NCBI RefSeq assembly: GCF_008831285.2
Contig: NC_045138.2
Span: forward strand, 23,533,934 to 23,597,933
Source of the DNA: Nymphaea colorata
Taxonomy: Eukaryota > Streptophyta > Magnoliopsida > Nymphaeales > Nymphaeaceae
Length of the DNA stretch: 64,000 nt
Direction: 5' to 3'
The position numbers were made by a program, and so were the translations under genes. A model generated the notes under the pieces. It was not told where the DNA came from. It did no database searches and was given only the letters and a program-made list of their open reading frames with translations. Position 1 is the stretch's first letter; every line of letters starts with the position of its first letter. Shown piece by piece: positions 58,647 through 64,000 of the stretch.

Positions 58647-60260
58647 CATGGTCCCTCATTAGCAATGGATTGAATGCTTCTTTTTCGGGTTTCCGATATT
58701 TTGGAGAACACTGTTATTGGTCAAGTAAGAGCTCAGTGTAGTTCGCACTTGCATTTGATCGTCCATGATATGGAACATCATCTTTGGACTTTCTTTATTT
58801 GACTTTGCACTCTTTTGCCATGGTCTCGTGTGTCTGTTATACACCGTGAACCGGTTTATCTTATAGCCTCCAGTAGTAATTGCTATCATGATCTCTGTGA
58901 TGACCTCGCTGAGTTTTGCATGTTGGCGACGAGCATCGTTCTAGCACACTCTGTGATCCATGCAATAAGCGGGGACAACGGGCAGCATGGAATCTCCTGG
59001 AGTTATGGAGATCCTTGTAGCTCACTGTGTTGGGAAGTCCCGTCATTTAGCTCCGTTTTCCCCTCTATATGTAACTCTTTTTGGTGCGGACAATAATGAC
59101 TTCCAATGGCGAAGGATCTCCCCTACCTTCAAGCCATGCCCTCAACTGTGCACCCTGTCTGCTACTCGAGTGCTTCTGCAAAATCGTACTATAGAGATGG
59201 ACTTTTTGTGGTTCATTTACTATGTTGCCTAGATCACTTAAATTGTATCCATGTATTACATTTTTCGTAGAAGTCAACAATTGTGGATGTGAAGTTTTTG
59301 AGATGACAAAGGCCTTTCTGCTGAAAATGTATTATTTGACGGTCAACTGAGAGGACCTAAGCTCTACTCTGGGTAGGTGCATGATTAAGCGTATATGGGT
59401 AGAAGATGATGGGATCCCTCAGCAGTTGGTGGTTTCAAGGTGAAGAGCTTTGAAGAGTTAGATAAGTGTTTGCAGGTCTCCCATCCAAACATGGAGGTCA
59501 TGAAGGGAACTCCTTGTTCAATGGAGAAAAAGGATGATAGTGAATCTTGACAAGGCAAAAAAAGATGGTGGACTGTTGACCGCAATCATACTTGATATGC
59601 CCCTGTATAACATTCACTGGTTAATAAACCGTAAGGGGAATGAACGCAGCAACTTCCAGTGCCAAAGCCCTTGAAAGGCTAGATCCAAAACTTTGTCAGT
59701 GTTCGTGCAGAAACCAAAGGCTAGATCCAAAACTTTGTCAGTGTTCGTGCAGAAACCAAAAGGAGAAAGGAAAGACAACATAAAATCATATACTCCTTTG
59801 ATAAAATGCCACTTCCACATTTTTCAAGTTTAGGTCAATCCTAGGAGTTGTTTGGCAGTAGGGGCACTAGTGAAAGTCCCATGAATCTATCACATGGTTG
59901 GAGTAGATTCATGAAATATTAGTTCTAGTATTTTATGAATGGTTAACAACCACAAACTCACTAAGCATATTCTAAAAAAGGTTGCCTCCTATCCTTGGGT
60001 TTCCTGATCCTAGAGGAGTCTTCGCCGCAAACATGGTCTAGTATGCTAGGAGATATCTTGGCACACTGCACGAGGGAGAGAGGAGAAAGAGAGAGAGAGG
60101 CCATTATGTAAATTATGGTGAGGCTATAATATCAATCCGTGCTTCTGGCCTCGACTGATGACGTGAAAAGTCATCATCAACAACAGATCTTTCTTCGCAG
60201 CAGATGCAAACTCAAATACAGCGACCTTGTGATACAAATGCAAACTCAAATACAGCGACC
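58647..60260 (+). other. SPL 3' flank and gene-free interval
   Basis: 58647 to about 59250 probably contains the SPL 3' UTR; no single poly(A) signal stands out. The rest has no supported gene. Confidence 0.45.
59674..59757. repeat. Exact 42-bp tandem duplication
   Basis: Units 59674-59715 and 59716-59757, both starting AAAGGCTAGATCCAAAAC, are identical. This implies a recent duplication. Confidence 0.95.
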
Positions 60261-60269
60261 AGAAAGGAA

Positions 60270-60785
60270 AACCAACAACTATGGCAGCTGCAATATCCAA
60301 TTTTGCAACTAACAGTCTGATCATAAATGAGAGTGGTTCAAGTGAAGTGGCATTTGAGTTCACGTTGGAGAAGTGCCTCCAACTCCCTTCCTTAATGATA
60401 TTCAATTATTTATCCCCATGTCAACTTAATGCTTCTAGTACCCATTTTTGGGTGGTAGACTCGGGTAGACATATGTTCTTGGTTAAGTAAATTTGACTGC
60501 ATCCACCGAATTAATTTTGTTCTAGCCAAGTTACCAAATGGAAAATTATGTGAACGCTGTCCATCAAGGATAATTATCCACTTGTTCATAATTGCATCTA
60601 CACAATATTCGTTGTCTTCCCAGATTTCCAATTTGTTTTTTTATCAAACACTCATTGATTAAAACTGTCAACTATTTGATCATATTCTTTGCCACTTATT
60701 CTACTACATAGGACATTGTGTTGCGAATTATAATGAAGCAGGTGAAGAGGGAGGAGACTTGCATTTCTCAAGCATAACAGCCTGT
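60270..60785 (+). pseudogene. Copia protease / gag-pre-integrase fragment
   Basis: A + strand reading gives WVVDSG near 60450, then (after a stop and shift) AKLPNGK near 60530. Further degenerate text follows, ending around DIVLRIIMKQVKREE near 60715-60760. This matches the order protease motif, PNG loop, and RKMIGxGKxExGLY-type segment seen in the copia element at 16291-20300. No LTRs are visible nearby; it is an isolated scrap. Confidence 0.55.
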
Positions 60786-60789
60786 GAAA

Positions 60790-62043
60790 TCCATATTAAT
60801 TTCTAGTAGGATCATTTAGGATGTGTTTTATTTGTTGTATAGAACTGCTAGATGATAACGTCTTGAATTTAAGTCAACAAAGAGAGTTTTTGTGATCTTG
60901 GTATGGGGACAAACAACTCATTTGAACTTTAATTTTCATCAAATTTCAACAAAAATAATACATTCTGACACTTAAGGACCCTATACTTCACAATCATTAA
61001 TGGGGTGCTCCCTCTTTTTTGAGCATTGCTATTGACGGTTTACTATTCATGGAGTAGTGAGCCTTTCTCATGAGACAATAAACAGAAGTTCACAAGAGAA
61101 AGTTTTTAGCTGGGGTCCAAGTTAATTCAATACTCATGTAAAAGCATTAGATTTGGTAATGGTGTAAAATTTTTCCTTGGCATGAGTACTTTTTGAAAAA
61201 TTTTGGCATTATACGTCAATGTAGCTGTAGTGCTTTTTCGCGACAGGTAGTAGGTAGTAGTTGGACACAATATAGCTATAGGCACTTGCAGTTGCTTGAG
61301 CCCTTTTCCATTTTTCCTACAGAGACAGTAACCACTTAACTTATCAACGAAACTCCTAACAAGAAACTAGTCTCTTAGCATCTACGAGTGTTTGTCTTTC
61401 TAACAAATTTGCGTTTCATGAATTTCAATCCAAGGTCTAGAAATGTCCATAGACTATCCATACGGACAAAAAGTTTCTAGGCTCCACAACTTACATTAAC
61501 ATCAAATCAGACGTAGGAATGTAAATTTTCTTGAGAATCCCTTTAAAAGTGTGCCAGGAAAATGACCACAGTCGTATCTGTTTGCTGCCACAAATTTTTT
61601 GCATCTCATGACTTTGGTGTCCCTTTTAATCCTTTCAGAAACAAAACTATAAACTCAGTGTGTCCTATAATATGATCAATAACCTGATTTCAGCCATCAT
61701 CAATACTTATCAATCTGTAAGGGATCAATTAAAATCCGGATCACTCTCAAATTGGAACCTGGTATCAAAATGTCATTCAAAGTTCATTGTGATGAGAGGT
61801 AAAGCTAAAAAGTACAAGATTTCGTCTTGACAACTTAGTAATGTTTCTTACATCATCATTGTACTTCTTTGTTACCCACACCTACCAAAGAAACTAATAA
61901 AGAATGATAATCATATTTTTTTATTTTTTCATGAGATATATATGCTTTGTATGTGTTTGTCCATTAAAATATCATGTTTACTTATTTTGCTTGTTTAAAA
62001 TAAGAAATACCAAGTTTGTCCAAATTAGTTATATTCGAGGCAT
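60790..62043. other. Gene-free interval
   Basis: AT-rich sequence in which I see no gene, repeat boundary or regulatory signal that can be supported. Confidence 0.5.
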
Positions 62044-62046
62044 TTA

Positions 62047-62341
62047 GGGGTGCATTTGATATTCTTGGATTTGAGCTCAGAGATTTATCTGAAATCTATT
62101 TTATGTGGTGCTTACAGAGTAAACAAACACTGGATTTCACTACTATGTAAGAAAAAGGATTTGCGATCCTCATTATTTGTCCAAAACCTTAACTTTGAGG
62201 CAGATGAGAGAGGGTCTGATCTCAAATCCTCGGATATGAGTTCCCCAGTGATCTCAAATCCTAGGGTGATCTCAAATCCTCAGATATAAGATCCCGAGTG
62301 ATCTCAACTTGGATCTGAGATGAGAGGTAACAAATGCCCCC
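62047..62341. mobile_element. Tourist-like (PIF/Harbinger) MITE, target duplication TTA
   Basis: 295 bp with tips GGGGTGCATTTGATA and, inward from the right, GGGGGCATTTGTTA. It is flanked by TTA at 62044-62046 and 62342-62344. Near the right end, GATCTCAAATCCT and CCC(A/G)GTGATCTCAA recur. Non-coding. Confidence 0.8.
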
Positions 62342-62344
62342 TTA

Positions 62345-63466
62345 TGGCTTTTAGGACCCAAACATAGTGAGGACTAGGTGTCAACCTAGTTCTGAACATC
62401 AAAGTAGATGAATTGGACCCCAAAAACCCATTCCCAAGCCAAGATCAATGAATTTCTTGATTAAATATTTCAGGATTTGGTTTTAGAAGCAGGTTATATC
62501 TAGGGTTTCCCCAAAGGAACTTGATGATTTTTAATACATTTTGAAAGGAAGTTTCTCCAAATACTATGGGCAGCTTCTCTAGTTGGGATATATTAGAAAT
62601 GAGTGAGGAACTATGAAATCATCTTGAAATAGGAGTCGAAGGGTCTAATTGTTTTCCTTCACATTGATTTTTAATTATGATATACTTCTTCCATTTAGAA
62701 TAACATTTTTAGGGTTTTAGCTTCCATTGAGTATTTTCATTCTTTTTTTTCACGTTCTAATTACATTAGATTTCACTCTGCTTTGCTTTGCACTGTCGTC
62801 CAAGTCCAACATAGCCAATCAGGTTTTCTTTTAATTGAATTTTGTTTTATTTAATCATTGTTGATTAATTTCTTGTTATTTCTGCCACTACGAGTTACTC
62901 TCCAATATATTAGGTGATCTTCAGTCTTTATCATGTTTTAAATCTGTTCCAAGTAGTCTTAAATGGGTTTCTGAAGAGGGCACTAGCTACATAAAAGCTG
63001 TCTTTGTTTTGTCGGCTAAATATGGTTAGCTTAAATTGTTAGATATGAGTATTAGAATAGAGACTATAGCATTATATGTGCTTAATTATAATTTAATTTG
63101 GTTTAGCTCTTAAAACTACTATCCAAATTTACCTGTCTAAAATTAAACACGATAGCTATCAATAAAGACTTAACTACAAACACACCATCACACAAAGAAG
63201 GACAAGGATGCAGCTGCAAGGAATGGAAACCTACCATTTCTTCAACAATAAATTAACAACTGAATTTCTCAAGCTGATAAGCCTGCTTAACTTGATGGAA
63301 CACCCTCATATTCATCATCTTGCTATGAAAGTCAAGACAAGAACAAGGTAGACCACATCGCGTGGGGGAAACAGAAATCAGAAGGTTGACTTGCCACTCC
63401 CATTCCCTAACGTAAACAGTCTATCATTACAGACATGTTTAAGGTAAAGAGCAAGGAGGTAGCAGT
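62345..63466. other. Gene-free interval
   Basis: AT-rich DNA with no supported gene or repeat boundary. Confidence 0.5.
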
Positions 63467-63474
63467 AGGGAAAT

Positions 63475-63841
63475 TAGGGATGTTCAATGAATCAAGCTAA
63501 CTTGGGCACCACTTGAATTTGCTCGATAAATTCGAATTGAACTCGATTCATTTATTAAACAAATTGAGTTCGAGTTAAGAAATGAATTCAATCACATAAA
63601 CAAGTTGAGCTCGAATTAAACGGGTTTGGCATGATTAAACTCGAAAAGGAGCATATACATAATATGTCCCACAATATTATCACTAAAGGTAGATGGTTCA
63701 CATGGATATGCATGAGTCCTCAGCTTGAGCTTAACAGTTTCAGTTTTTAGAGCTTGAGTGGAGCCAAGCTAGAGCCAATGAACTCGAACTCAGCTCGAGT
63801 TTTGTCTTAGGACACTCGGTCCAAGTTTATGAACAGCCCTA
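63475..63841. mobile_element. hAT MITE, target duplication AGGGAAAT
   Basis: 367 bp with tips TAGGGATGTTCA and, inward from the right, TAGGGCTGTTCA (11 of 12 match). The exact 8-bp flanks AGGGAAAT are at 63467-63474 and 63842-63849. The interior is full of CTCGAATT/AATTCGAG and GAGCTCG words, the same family vocabulary as 15872-16045 and 33365-33830. Confidence 0.93.
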
Positions 63842-64000
63842 AGGGAAATGCAATGAAGAAATGATTCTGGAAGGGACAGACCAATCAATGAGGGAGCAAG
63901 AAAATTAGATTCCATAGCTTTTTGTCTTTCCTGGCTTAAAACAATTTTGAAACCAACATGCAAAACAATACTAAACATAATAATTAAAAACAGTCAAACA

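Noticed and set aside
58815-59096. 93-codon frame after SPL
   Set aside because: Lies in the probable 3' UTR, no similarity, out of context.

Overview
This window is nuclear DNA of a flowering plant. Two intact multi-exon plant genes lie on the + strand: a cellulose synthase catalytic subunit (CESA, 34695-41274) and a miR156-targeted SQUAMOSA-promoter-binding-like transcription factor (SPL, 49184-58646). Nearly everything else is decayed plant mobile DNA: hAT, PIF/Harbinger, Ty1/copia, LINE and an endogenous plant pararetrovirus. The species cannot be fixed from the sequence. The GC-rich first SPL exon and the rice-like CESA ending suggest a monocot or an early-diverging angiosperm, but this is weak evidence.

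Layout. 1-~3240: hAT transposon on the - strand with a broken transposase, cut by the window edge. 3240-6234: no recognisable gene. 6240-11125: complete but degenerate copia element on the - strand with 450-bp LTRs and target duplication AAATG. 11131-16285: gene-free DNA with three small hAT-type MITEs whose 8-bp target duplications can be read directly, plus a long (AT)n tract. 16291-20300: second copia element, + strand, with 254/277-bp LTRs and target duplication TCTCC. ~23250-29950: endogenous pararetrovirus with a badnavirus/tungrovirus-type cysteine array, aspartic protease, reverse transcriptase and RNase H. Three further reading frames follow, then two copies of a promoter-like block caught inside a ~380-bp inverted repeat. 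30300-34100: repeats, compound microsatellites and a short, apparently duplicated piece of the CESA 5' leader. 34695-41274: CESA in 14 coding exons. 42500-47170: LINE on the - strand. 49124-58646: SPL with an upstream ORF, an 8.07-kb first intron full of repeats and a miR156 site in the last exon. 58650-64000: gene-poor DNA with a copia protease scrap, a Tourist-like MITE and an hAT MITE.

The two host genes are about 8 kb apart in the same orientation but act separately. CESA is a plasma-membrane glucan synthase for wall cellulose; SPL is a nuclear regulator of developmental phase and branching. Three things stand out most. The first is the pararetrovirus, whose polymerase frame starts directly at the second zinc finger with no recognisable movement or coat protein. 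The second is a foldback Harbinger-like element with ~470 bp of polypurine opposed to ~190 bp of polypyrimidine inside SPL intron 1. The third is the set of insertions whose target-site duplications are still legible.
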